A stretch of DNA of 64,000 bases from CAYZJV01 sp049310885. Lineage in GTDB: Bacteria; Spirochaetota; Spirochaetia; Sphaerochaetales; Sphaerochaetaceae. Below the pieces are notes generated by a model. The model ran no database searches. It saw nothing but the letters and a program-made list of their open reading frames with translations, and was not told the origin of the DNA. Position numbers and translations under genes: made by a program. Below, piece by piece: positions 9,582-17,705 of this stretch (positions are counted from its first letter, which is position 1; each line of letters starts with the position of its first letter). The stretch spans positions 248,001 to 312,000 of the forward strand of contig NZ_JBMDYO010000001.1 of assembly GCF_049310885.1 (NCBI RefSeq). Reading direction: 5' to 3'.

Positions 9582-9902
9582 GATGCACACTCCTTATTAA
9601 TTAATTTTTTATCTATTTGGATAATAATCATTTTCAAATATTAAATCAAGTGGATATCATAAATATTTAATAAATATTTTTTGGTATACCTTAAGATGTT
9701 TTATCTATACTGATGATATGCCCAATTTAGAAATATCTAAACCAACAAGTTTGATTTCCATACCAAGCTATATTCATATAGCATAATGAAATCGTTTACA
9801 TGGACTTTGATCATTCCATAAAAACCTCTGATATATAAGATTGGAACCTCCTTCGACCGATTCTTCTTTACAATCTGGCCAAGACACGGTAAGAAAGAGT
9901 AT
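9582..9902. other. AT-rich intergenic region with a 9-1-9 palindrome
   Basis: This 321-base stretch is very AT-rich and has no credible coding frame. It must hold the promoters of the 28-residue peptide (minus) and of the gene at 9903 (plus). A perfect palindrome AAATATTTAATAAATATTT lies at 9661-9679. A GGATAATAATCATTTTC segment near 9619 loosely resembles a Fur/PerR site but is too degenerate to call. Confidence 0.5.
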
Positions 9903-11147
9903 ATGAAAACGAGAATGCTCCAAGCAGAGGGACATCTGATTGACTCAGGTCTCCTCTCAACTATACTGAATACAATATTGGCCAAAGATGGCGATTATCG
10001 CATCACCTCCTTCAGCGTAGGAAAAACTCCCCAAGAGATTTCCCATCTGGAGATTGAGCTGTCGGGAAAGGATGACGAACACTTGGAAACCCTCATAAGG
10101 ACGCTGAAACCTTCAGGTGTATTCGAAAAGTCGGTCCCTTCGGCGAACTTGGTCATAGTAGAACAGGACCGCTACGCTCCTAACGACTTCTACTCGAGTT
10201 CCAATCACCGTACCGAAGTCTATTATCAGAGTGCTTGGTATGCAGTGGGACACCAACGGATGGATGCAGCGATCGTATATGATCAGTCCAAGGATTCTTT
10301 TTCATGTAAGAAATTACGCGACCTCAAGAAAGGAGATTCTATAGTTTGCGGCAATGAATCTATACGCGTCTATCCTGTAGAAGCTGAAATCCGCAGCCCG
10401 AAGGATAGTGCTCCTCAGTTCGCATTCATGACAAACGATGTATCTTCGGAGAGGAGTGTCGATATCGCTGTCGATAAATTGGCCAGTGAACTCCTACGGA
10501 TAAGAGCTAAGAAAGGCAAGACGGTGGTTGTTTGTGGCCCAGTCGTGGTACACACGGGAGGTTCGGCAGCCCTCGCTTCATTGATCCGACAAGGATATGT
10601 GCAAGGATTCCTCGGAGGTAATGCCGTAGCTGTGCATGACCTCGAAGTTCAATTCTTCGGTACATCATTGGGAGTGGACCTGAAGACTGGAATAGTTGCC
10701 GAACATGGTCATAGTCATCACATGCGATCCATCAATACCATTCATGGTTGTGGTTCCATCAAAGCTGCCATCGAGCAAGGAGTCTTGACCAGTGGTTTGA
10801 TGTATTCGGTAGAGAAGGCTGCAATCCCCTACTGCTTGGCAGGCTCAATAAGAGACGATGGTCCACTTCCAGAGACTGTTAACGATATGATAGAGGCACA
10901 GCGACAATATGCTGAAATCATTGATGGTGCAGATCTCATTATCATGCTTTCCACCATGCTCCACTCAATCGGAGTGGGAAACATGACTCCATCGTGGGTA
11001 AAAACGGTATGCATCGATATAAATCCAGCTGTCGTGACAAAACTCACCGACCGGGGAAGTGGACAAGCCATCGGCATAGTTAGCGATGTTGGTTTTTTCC
11101 TTCGTGCTTTAGAAGCCCGTCTACAAGAGACCTCGATCGGACGCTGA
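9903..11147 (+). CDS. TIGR00300/LOR-SDH family protein, probable ornithine cyclodeaminase type
   Basis: 414 residues, a normal length for the family. The N-terminus (MLQAEGHLIDSGLLSTILNT) is the LOR/SDH-type domain seen in TIGR00300 proteins and in the C-terminal half of cyanobacterial AgrE/ArgZ. The middle and C-terminal regions carry conserved Gly-rich stretches (VVHTGGSAALASLI, EHGHSHHM, NTIHGCGSI). Archaeal members convert ornithine to proline and ammonia. Its 3' end lies eight bases from that of arginine deiminase, pointing to arginine-to-proline breakdown. The ribosome site is weak (AAAGAG only three bases from ATG), so the exact start is uncertain. Confidence 0.75.
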   Translation: MKTRMLQAEGHLIDSGLLSTILNTILAKDGDYRITSFSVGKTPQEISHLEIELSGKDDEHLETLIRTLKPSGVFEKSVPSANLVIVEQDRYAPNDFYSSSNHRTEVYYQSAWYAVGHQRMDAAIVYDQSKDSFSCKKLRDLKKGDSIVCGNESIRVYPVEAEIRSPKDSAPQFAFMTNDVSSERSVDIAVDKLASELLRIRAKKGKTVVVCGPVVVHTGGSAALASLIRQGYVQGFLGGNAVAVHDLEVQFFGTSLGVDLKTGIVAEHGHSHHMRSINTIHGCGSIKAAIEQGVLTSGLMYSVEKAAIPYCLAGSIRDDGPLPETVNDMIEAQRQYAEIIDGADLIIMLSTMLHSIGVGNMTPSWVKTVCIDINPAVVTKLTDRGSGQAIGIVSDVGFFLRALEARLQETSIGR

Positions 11148-11155
11148 TAGAGAAT

Positions 11156-12385
11156 TCACATAGGCATCCGTGCAAGTGGCATACTCATGCACCGTGGACC
11201 ACCCCTTCCTCGGACCAGTTCCGATCCTCGGATAGGAATCACAGTTATTCCATGTTTTTCCAGTGTCTCGTTTGAAACAGTATTGCGCCTATAGGTCACC
11301 ACAGTACCGGGAGCGACCGCTAGGGTATTCGTACTATCATTCCATTGCTCGCGGGCAGAGGCGATCGAATCGGATCCACCACTTTTGATCAACTCCACTG
11401 AAGGAACTGCTAGGACTCTCTTCAGAGCAGACGCTAAATTCGGCTCCTCTCCAATGGTGAGTCCACCCCGAGAGGATAATTTCAGGCTAAACACCCGTAG
11501 TGATGGTTCAATGCCTCCGAAAATAGAAAACTTGTCACGATCGACCATAGTGAAAACCGTATCGAGATGCATATAAGCTCGAGTGAATGGAATCTGCACT
11601 ACCAGAACCTCTTTCAAGTCCTCCCCTCCTTCTTCCAAGGGAGCCATCATCCTCTTTGCAAATGCTTCAATAGCCCACACTCCGGTTCTGGCGCTACTTC
11701 CAACTACAGCGCAATGTTCGTTAAGGATAAGGATATCTCCGCCTTCAATGCTATTGCCATAACTAAAATCACTATGGACTTTGGTTTGGGAGAATAGGGG
11801 ATGATGGTTTGCCAAAAGGGAAATGATCCAGTTTTCCCGACGCCTGGATTCGGTCTTCATAACATTTATGGAGATTCCACTGCGAACCATGGTTGCCGGA
11901 TCACGGGTAAAATAAAGATTTGGCAGTGGCGATATATAGTAAGGATACGCATCCCGGATGTAATAAGAGAGTGTCTTCTGGCGGACTTTGTCATCCACAG
12001 CACTTTTTAGCAGACCACCGATGCAATAGGAAACCAATTCCTTGGAATCCGAAGCCAGTAGATGATCACGGACAATTTCCTGTAGTGAGGGAGAGAATAA
12101 TTGGGCACTTTCTACCAGAAAATCGACAACTTCTAGGCGAAGTGATCTATCCGAAAGCACCTCCTCAAGTAGCGATTCTACATAATGGACCCTACAACCT
12201 TGCCCACGCAATACATCTGCGAACAAATCGTGTTCTTCCTGCATCTGCTCAAGGAATGGAATATCCTCGAACAACATCGAATCAAGGTACTGGGGAGTCA
12301 ACGATTCCAACTCCCGTCCAGGCCTATGGAGAAGTACCGATTCGAGTTTCCCGACTTCCGATCCTACCATCAATCGACTGTACAT
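11156..12385 (-). CDS. arcA: Arginine deiminase
   Basis: 409 residues from ATG 12385, right after GGGGGAGGGCAG. Active-site features are in place: FTRDP, GGD (EGGDIL), HLDTVF, and the catalytic Cys399 in RGGPRCMSMP near the C-terminus. It hydrolyses L-arginine to citrulline and ammonia in the cytoplasm. The usual partners, ornithine carbamoyltransferase and carbamate kinase, are not adjacent. Instead it lies 11 bases downstream of the prenyl synthetase and faces the ornithine-cyclodeaminase-type gene. Confidence 0.95.
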   Translation of the reverse strand: MYSRLMVGSEVGKLESVLLHRPGRELESLTPQYLDSMLFEDIPFLEQMQEEHDLFADVLRGQGCRVHYVESLLEEVLSDRSLRLEVVDFLVESAQLFSPSLQEIVRDHLLASDSKELVSYCIGGLLKSAVDDKVRQKTLSYYIRDAYPYYISPLPNLYFTRDPATMVRSGISINVMKTESRRRENWIISLLANHHPLFSQTKVHSDFSYGNSIEGGDILILNEHCAVVGSSARTGVWAIEAFAKRMMAPLEEGGEDLKEVLVVQIPFTRAYMHLDTVFTMVDRDKFSIFGGIEPSLRVFSLKLSSRGGLTIGEEPNLASALKRVLAVPSVELIKSGGSDSIASAREQWNDSTNTLAVAPGTVVTYRRNTVSNETLEKHGITVIPIRGSELVRGRGGPRCMSMPLARMPM

Positions 12386-12396
12386 CTGCCCTCCCC

Positions 12397-13461
12397 CTAC
12401 GCTTCTTTGAAACCTTCAACCATGGATATGAGAAGATCTCGCTCCTGTGATGGTCCATATACTTCATTGATCATTTCCAATACACCTTGGAACAGGTCGT
12501 GGGCGCGCTTTCGTGCCTGTTCGAGGACTCCAGAGCCAATGATTTCATCAATCAGTGCCAGAATCTCCACTTTTGACGCTCCATATCCGTTAGACTGCGC
12601 ATGACGGAAGACTGAGAAAAGATGTTCGTGTTTCTCAGGGTGTGCATTGGCATAGAGAATGACGGGAAGACTCTTCTTGTTCTCTACGATATCATCTCCC
12701 CGATTCTTCCCGGGATTACCCTTCTCCAAATTTATCACATCATCAAGGATTTGGAACCCGAGACCGATTGTCTCTGCAATCATACCTGCTTCTTCGATTA
12801 TCGTCATATCGTCAACAGCGACCGCTGCTCCGATCTCACTTCCCATGGCCGCAAGGCAACCTGTTTTAAGTCTAGACATGGTCTCATATGACTCTATGCT
12901 CGGTATCCCTTCGATATCATGGTGCCACACGATATCCATTCCCTGCCCCATATGGATCTTGCGCATGTATTTCGCATAAATCTGGTAGATCAGCAGTCGT
13001 TTAACATCACTAATAGGAGCCTCATCAAGCGCAACAGTAGGTAGGAAAAAGAGCATGCTTCCTGCATTGATCGAGAGATCTATCCCATGGGTTATATGAG
13101 TTGCCGGTTTGCCTCTTCGAAGATCTGACTGATCTTCAATATCATCAATGATCAAACTACCATTGTGTGGCATCTCCACTAGAGGAACCAGTGTCATCGC
13201 CTTTTCAAAAGCCTCTTGGCCACCAAGCATTTTCGCTGATAGGAGCATAAGTAATGGTCGCCATCTTTTCCCCCCACTATACATCAAATCCCTAGCAGGT
13301 TCGCAAATGGCATCGAACAGATTAAATTCTGAAAGAGTCTCTTCTGGTGTGAATATTTTCCTTACCCAAGACGAATCTATATGCTTGGGCAAGATCCGAT
13401 ACAATTCATTTTCAATGCTGTCCAACCAAATCTTCATTCCCGGATTATAGAAGGTGGACAC
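12397..13461 (-). CDS. Polyprenyl (geranyl/farnesyl-type) diphosphate synthase
   Basis: 354 residues from a GTG at 13461; an ATG at 13437 is possible. It is an all-helical trans-prenyltransferase: the first Asp-rich motif is DDIED at 106-110, preceded by GGKRWRP, and the second is DDVIN in GFQILDDVINLE, with Asn replacing the usual last Asp. It condenses isopentenyl diphosphate onto an allylic diphosphate for quinone or carrier lipids. Chain length cannot be decided by eye. Eleven bases separate it from arcA, so the pair is probably an operon. Confidence 0.88.
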   Translation of the reverse strand: MSTFYNPGMKIWLDSIENELYRILPKHIDSSWVRKIFTPEETLSEFNLFDAICEPARDLMYSGGKRWRPLLMLLSAKMLGGQEAFEKAMTLVPLVEMPHNGSLIIDDIEDQSDLRRGKPATHITHGIDLSINAGSMLFFLPTVALDEAPISDVKRLLIYQIYAKYMRKIHMGQGMDIVWHHDIEGIPSIESYETMSRLKTGCLAAMGSEIGAAVAVDDMTIIEEAGMIAETIGLGFQILDDVINLEKGNPGKNRGDDIVENKKSLPVILYANAHPEKHEHLFSVFRHAQSNGYGASKVEILALIDEIIGSGVLEQARKRAHDLFQGVLEMINEVYGPSQERDLLISMVEGFKEA

Positions 13462-13503
13462 AATACATGCAACGAATAAATCCAGTACGCTGGTATCTTT
13501 CGT

Positions 13504-13532
13504 TTGCTCCTTGCATGATTATTGAGTATACT
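13504..13532 (+). promoter_or_regulatory. Possible sigma-70 promoter for the MscS gene
   Basis: TTGCTC, a 17-base spacer and TATACT. It ends six bases before ATG 13539, so a transcript from it would be leaderless for that start. Confidence 0.35.
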
Positions 13533-13538
13533 GAATTC

Positions 13539-14708
13539 ATGAATCTTATTACATCGATCAAGGAATTTTTAGGCCCACACACCGATCAGTACCTTACCGC
13601 ATTTCTGGTAGTTTTTGGTGGGTTGATTGTCCTTCTCATTACCAATTTCATCCTAAAAAGACAAATTAAGAAGTTGGAGGAGAAGAGTCTGCAATCAGAA
13701 GAGAGGGGAAAATATCGATCTCTTCCTATACTTCGGTTTTTCCAGCGGATTGTCTTGCCACTTACATTTCTTGGAGTCCTCTCTATAGGTATAGGTATTG
13801 TAAAGTTCGATGACCGTATCCAAACAACGGTACGAGCAGTTTTCTCTATAATCATGACCATCATTATCGTTCGGTCTATTAACAAGGGAATAGAACTGAG
13901 CTTTTCACGCTATTTCGAACGAGAGTGGGCTAATCAAGACCATGAACGAAATCTAAAACCGCTGATCTCCTTGATTAAATTCACTCTATGGATCGTTGGC
14001 TTCATCTTTCTTCTTGCAAACCTTGGTTTCGATGTATCCACTGCCCTTGCAGGCCTTGGAGTAGGTGGTATTGCAGTAGCCATAGCAGCCCAAGGGATAT
14101 TGGGAGACCTGTTCAGCTACTTTGTGATTTTTCTAGATAAACCTTTCGCATTGGGAGATTTCGTTATATTTGGGGATAAATCCGGTGTTGTTGAAAGGAT
14201 TGGTATCAAATCGAGTAGGATACGAGTCCTTAGTGGTGAATTACTCGTCGTTTCTAATAGTGATCTTGTCGCATCTCGCATCCACAACTATAAACAGATG
14301 CAACGACGGCGAGTGGTCTTTACTGTTGGGGTAACCTATGAAACAACCCAAGAACATGTTGAGGAAATTCCTTCTATCATCCGAGCCATCGTAGAATCGG
14401 TCCAATGTCATCCAGGAATCACTTGTGATCGTTCCCATTTCCAGTCGTTCGGTAATTTCTCTCTTAATTTTGAGACAGTCTACTATGTACCCTCTCCAGA
14501 TTATTATATCTATATGGATGTACAGCAGGAGATCTATCAAAAAATCTTCCGTGCTTTCAACGAAAAAGGCATTGAGTTCGCCTATCCTACCCAAAAGATA
14601 TATGCAGCTCAAGATGTTCCATTGCGGATTACTTCTGTAAGTGATCTACCTGATGGAGAAAAGCCGAATATGCAGATTCCAGCTGGAAGTGAAGCTCGTC
14701 TTCCGTAA
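13539..14708 (+). CDS. MscS-family small-conductance mechanosensitive channel
   Basis: 389 residues from ATG 13539; upstream in-frame ATG codons at 13515 and 13467 cannot be excluded because none has a clear ribosome site. There are four hydrophobic segments, the last being the pore-lining helix GVGGIAVAIAAQGILGDLF, followed by the MscS beta domain (DKPFALGDFVIFGDKSGVVERIGI) and a C-terminal alpha/beta cage. It releases solutes on hypo-osmotic shock, which fits a cell that makes acetyl-beta-lysine (31.6-33.8 kb). Its last 80 bases overlap the 3' end of the convergent TetR gene. Confidence 0.9.
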   Translation: MNLITSIKEFLGPHTDQYLTAFLVVFGGLIVLLITNFILKRQIKKLEEKSLQSEERGKYRSLPILRFFQRIVLPLTFLGVLSIGIGIVKFDDRIQTTVRAVFSIIMTIIIVRSINKGIELSFSRYFEREWANQDHERNLKPLISLIKFTLWIVGFIFLLANLGFDVSTALAGLGVGGIAVAIAAQGILGDLFSYFVIFLDKPFALGDFVIFGDKSGVVERIGIKSSRIRVLSGELLVVSNSDLVASRIHNYKQMQRRRVVFTVGVTYETTQEHVEEIPSIIRAIVESVQCHPGITCDRSHFQSFGNFSLNFETVYYVPSPDYYIYMDVQQEIYQKIFRAFNEKGIEFAYPTQKIYAAQDVPLRITSVSDLPDGEKPNMQIPAGSEARLP

Positions 14709-15198
14709 TATCCATCTGTTTTGTCGCTACCATGACAGCTATACCATGAGCGTACAGCATCATATTTCTGTATAGCCCGGTGGCGACATCTGGGTCAATT
14801 CCCGTTTTCCTAGACATGCTACCAACCACACCTAACCGTTCAATAATCTTGAGATTCTTTCCAAGACCTCGCTTACCCTTATAAGAAGTCAAAAATAGAA
14901 GTGAAAATAGATGAGGCTCCTCTTTCGCGAAGGAGATATAGGCAAGGCTTGTTTGGATAAGTGGATTATCATCTCCTATTCTCTGCTTAACATAATCGGA
15001 AAAGGAGACTTCTAGATAGAGTATGAACGCTCTTTTAAGATCATCCATATTCCCGAATCTGCTATATATCGGTTGGGTCGAACACCCCAATTGGGCTGCG
15101 AGAGTCCTAGCGTTCACCTGAGCAAAGCCCTTTACGCGTGTTATTGCGAACGTCGCCTCCAGCACCATTTGTCTTGAAATTTTCTCTACTGGTGGCAT
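14629..15198 (-). CDS. TetR/AcrR-family transcriptional regulator
   Basis: 189 residues from ATG 15198, five bases after AAAGGAG. The N-terminal helix-turn-helix is typical (VNARTLAAQLGCSTQPIYSRFGNMDDL), and the C-terminal ligand domain is all helical and of TetR_C type. It lies divergent from catalase, and a 14-bp palindrome sits just upstream of its start, suggesting autoregulation. The ligand is unknown. Confidence 0.88.
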   Translation of the reverse strand: MPPVEKISRQMVLEATFAITRVKGFAQVNARTLAAQLGCSTQPIYSRFGNMDDLKRAFILYLEVSFSDYVKQRIGDDNPLIQTSLAYISFAKEEPHLFSLLFLTSYKGKRGLGKNLKIIERLGVVGSMSRKTGIDPDVATGLYRNMMLYAHGIAVMVATKQMDITEDELHFQLESAYSAFLHQVDHLQK

Positions 15199-15218
15199 GA
15201 TTACTCCTTTAATCTCAT

Positions 15219-15232
15219 TTGTTATATAACAA
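15219..15232. promoter_or_regulatory. Perfect 14-bp palindrome, candidate TetR operator
   Basis: TTGTTATATAACAA is fully self-complementary and lies 21 bases upstream of the TetR ATG (15198), where an autorepressor would bind. Confidence 0.5.
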
Positions 15233-15309
15233 TTCATATACTATCACAAACCACCTTATACACCTAGTAATATTCTACATAGGATGAATTTTCTTGCATC
15301 TCATTTTAT

Positions 15310-15328
15310 ATATGTAATAATTACATAT
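15310..15328. promoter_or_regulatory. Perfect 9-1-9 palindrome in the catalase promoter, PerR-box-like
   Basis: ATATGTAATAATTACATAT is an exact inverted repeat around one central A. Its 7-1-7 core matches the PerR consensus (TTATAAT-N-ATTATAA) at 10 of 14 positions. It ends 17 bases before the catalase start, so a repressor bound here would block transcription or early elongation. Confidence 0.5.
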
Positions 15329-15345
15329 TCGTAATGGAGGTAATT

Positions 15346-16869
15346 ATGGGAAATAATGAGAAAAAAGACCAAGATGGAAGAGACACATCTTCCAAGAAAC
15401 CGCTCACTTCCATTAGTGGACGCCCTATAGCCAACAATGAGAATATTCAAACGGCAGGCAAACGTGGTGGTGCGATGTTGCAGGACACATGGTATCTGGA
15501 AAAGATGAGCCACTTCGATCGTGAGGTTATCCCGGAGAGACGGATGCACGCAAAAGGTAGCGGGGCTTTTGGAACTTTCACGGTCACCCATGATATAACG
15601 AAATGGACGAAGGCTGACCTTTTCTCAGAAATTGGAAAGCAAACCGAAATGTTTGTACGATTTTCTACAGTTGCGGGAGAACGTGGTGCAGCAGATGCAG
15701 AACGTGATATCCGTGGGTTTGCAATGAAATTCTATACCGATGAAGGAAACTGGGATCTTGTAGGAAACAATACACCCGTTTTCTTCTTTAGGGATCCCAT
15801 GCTTTTTCCCGACCTGAACCATGCAGTAAAACGTGATCCACGAACAAATATGCGCTCAGCCCAAAACAACTGGGATTTTTGGTCCATGCTTCCAGAAGCC
15901 TTGCATCAAGTAACCATCACCATGGGAGATCGAGGTATTCCCAAAAGCTATCGTCACATGAATGGATATGGATCCCATACCTACTCATTCATTAATGCTA
16001 AAAATGAACGATACTGGGTAAAATTCACTTTCAAGACACAACAGGGAATAGATTTCCTTACCGATGCCGAGGCTGAGGAAGTGGTAGCAAAAGATAGGGA
16101 ATCAAACCAAAAGGATCTATTCGAATCAATTCAAAAGGGAGAATTCCCAAAATGGACCATGTATGTGCAGATCATGACTGAGAAACAGGCATTGGAACAT
16201 CCTGACAATCCCTTTGATCTGACTAAGGTCTGGTATCACAAGGACTACCCACTTCATGAGGTTGGCTACTTCGAGTTGAATCGTAATCCCGATAACTATT
16301 TCATGGATGTAGAACAGGCAGCTTTCAATCCTGCCAACAGTGTACCTGGAATCGGTTATTCCCCTGACCGCATGCTACAAGGACGTTTGTTTGCCTATGG
16401 TGATGCTCAGCGCTATCGTCTTGGCGTAAACCACTACCAGATCCCTGTGAATCGTAGTAAGATTCCCAGTAATCATTTCCACCGGGATGGGTCTATGCGT
16501 ATGGATGGCAATTTTGGAGGATCTGTCCATTATAATCCAAATTCATATGGCAAGTGGAAAGACCAGAATGCACTTCAAGAGCCCCCATATGATGGACAGG
16601 GGCCGATCGACCACTACGACTTCCGTCAAGATGACGACCATTATTATGAACAGGTAGGAAAATTATTCAATCTCATGGATACGGATGCCAAGGAGCGCCT
16701 CTTCGCGAATACCGGTCGGAATATGCAAGGAACCACCCTTCAGGTACAGAAACGACATATCCGCCATTGCTTCCTAGCCGATCCAGCATACGGAGCGGGT
16801 GTTGCAAAGGCTTTGGGGGTAGATCTTGATTCGGTGGACATGGATGACACCTATGGTGCGAGAGCTTAG
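15346..16869 (+). CDS. katA: Haem catalase, small-subunit (clade 3) type
   Basis: 507 residues from ATG 15346, five bases after GGAGG. The distal haem His is in RRMHAKGSGAFG, the conserved Asn in VGNNTPVFFFRDP, and the proximal haem Tyr in RLFAYGDAQRYRLG. The N-terminus (residues 1-25) is polar and Lys-rich with no signal peptide, so it is cytoplasmic. It splits hydrogen peroxide to water and oxygen. A terminator follows the stop codon and a palindrome overlaps the promoter region. Confidence 0.97.
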   Translation: MGNNEKKDQDGRDTSSKKPLTSISGRPIANNENIQTAGKRGGAMLQDTWYLEKMSHFDREVIPERRMHAKGSGAFGTFTVTHDITKWTKADLFSEIGKQTEMFVRFSTVAGERGAADAERDIRGFAMKFYTDEGNWDLVGNNTPVFFFRDPMLFPDLNHAVKRDPRTNMRSAQNNWDFWSMLPEALHQVTITMGDRGIPKSYRHMNGYGSHTYSFINAKNERYWVKFTFKTQQGIDFLTDAEAEEVVAKDRESNQKDLFESIQKGEFPKWTMYVQIMTEKQALEHPDNPFDLTKVWYHKDYPLHEVGYFELNRNPDNYFMDVEQAAFNPANSVPGIGYSPDRMLQGRLFAYGDAQRYRLGVNHYQIPVNRSKIPSNHFHRDGSMRMDGNFGGSVHYNPNSYGKWKDQNALQEPPYDGQGPIDHYDFRQDDDHYYEQVGKLFNLMDTDAKERLFANTGRNMQGTTLQVQKRHIRHCFLADPAYGAGVAKALGVDLDSVDMDDTYGARA

Positions 16870-16892
16870 TCAGGGTGCTTCCATGTTATAGG

Positions 16893-16927
16893 GTGCTGGA
16901 CTTGAGAAATTGGGTCTGGCACTTTTT
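16893..16927 (+). terminator. Rho-independent terminator after catalase
   Basis: GTGCTGGAC pairs with GTCTGGCAC (nine pairs, two of them G-U) across a 12-base loop and is followed by TTTTT. Confidence 0.65.
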
Positions 16928-16949
16928 ACTTACCTACACTTACGATATG

Positions 16950-17705
16950 CTATAACAAGCCCATCAATCCCTTGAATTCTCGTGTCTTGTCTTTGCTTAC
17001 ATGAACTTTCTCGTCATGTGGAAATTTCAATACATAGCGTCCTCTTCCCCAAGGAAGAATCCGCTCAATTCTGTTCAAATTCACTAACGATTTGCGATGG
17101 GCTCTGAAAAAATGCTCTGGGTTCACATTCTCTTCGATTTGAGAAAGAGTCTTATCCACAATGTAGCGAATACCATTCGTGTACAGAAAAACCAGACTAT
17201 CCTCAGTTGCAAAGAAATCTATATCGTTGACATCGACAATCTTAAGCTCGAAACGATCCTTTACAGTAAAACGAGTTTGGTATTTCTTTATGATTGGAGC
17301 ACTTCCCTCAACCAGAGAACTCAATTGCTGTAATACTCCATCATCAGGGATCGAGCGTGAGGGGACTCTGGACAAGGCTTCAAAGAGACGATTGTCTTGA
17401 AACGGCTTCAATACATAATCGACAGCATGGATCTCAAAGGCACGGACGGCATGTTCATTGTATGCGGTAATAAATATTACAGCTGGCTTATGCATAGCGC
17501 GCTGCAATACTTGAAACCCAGAGAGGCCTGGCATTTTTATATCAAGAAGAACGATATCAGGTAGTTTTTCATCAATCAATTCGACAGCGGCTTTTCCATT
17601 ATCAGCCTCTCCGACGATACGGAAATCGTTTTGGTTATCCAAGATCCTTTTTACCCTTTCACGTGATCTTATCTCATCATCTATTATACATATGGTCTTC
17701 TTCAT
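16950..17705 (-). CDS. LytTR-family response regulator
   Basis: 251 residues. The N-terminal receiver has the acidic pair IDDE, the phospho-acceptor in DIVLLDIKMPG, ITAYNEHAV and the K of YVLKPF. The C-terminal ~100 residues are a LytTR DNA-binding domain (ending with RAHRKSLVNLNRIERILPWGRGRYVL). Its ATG overlaps the stop of the permease-kinase gene (ATGA), so translation is coupled and the kinase is the obvious partner. Probable target: the 9-bp direct repeat at 24378-24407 upstream of the binding-protein gene. Confidence 0.93.
   Translation of the reverse strand: MKKTICIIDDEIRSRERVKRILDNQNDFRIVGEADNGKAAVELIDEKLPDIVLLDIKMPGLSGFQVLQRAMHKPAVIFITAYNEHAVRAFEIHAVDYVLKPFQDNRLFEALSRVPSRSIPDDGVLQQLSSLVEGSAPIIKKYQTRFTVKDRFELKIVDVNDIDFFATEDSLVFLYTNGIRYIVDKTLSQIEENVNPEHFFRAHRKSLVNLNRIERILPWGRGRYVLKFPHDEKVHVSKDKTREFKGLMGLL

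Noticed and set aside
9619..9637. Fur box upstream of the 28-residue peptide
   Set aside because: GGATAATAATCATTTTC lacks the 7-1-7 symmetry of Fur or PerR sites; only about nine of 14 positions fit.
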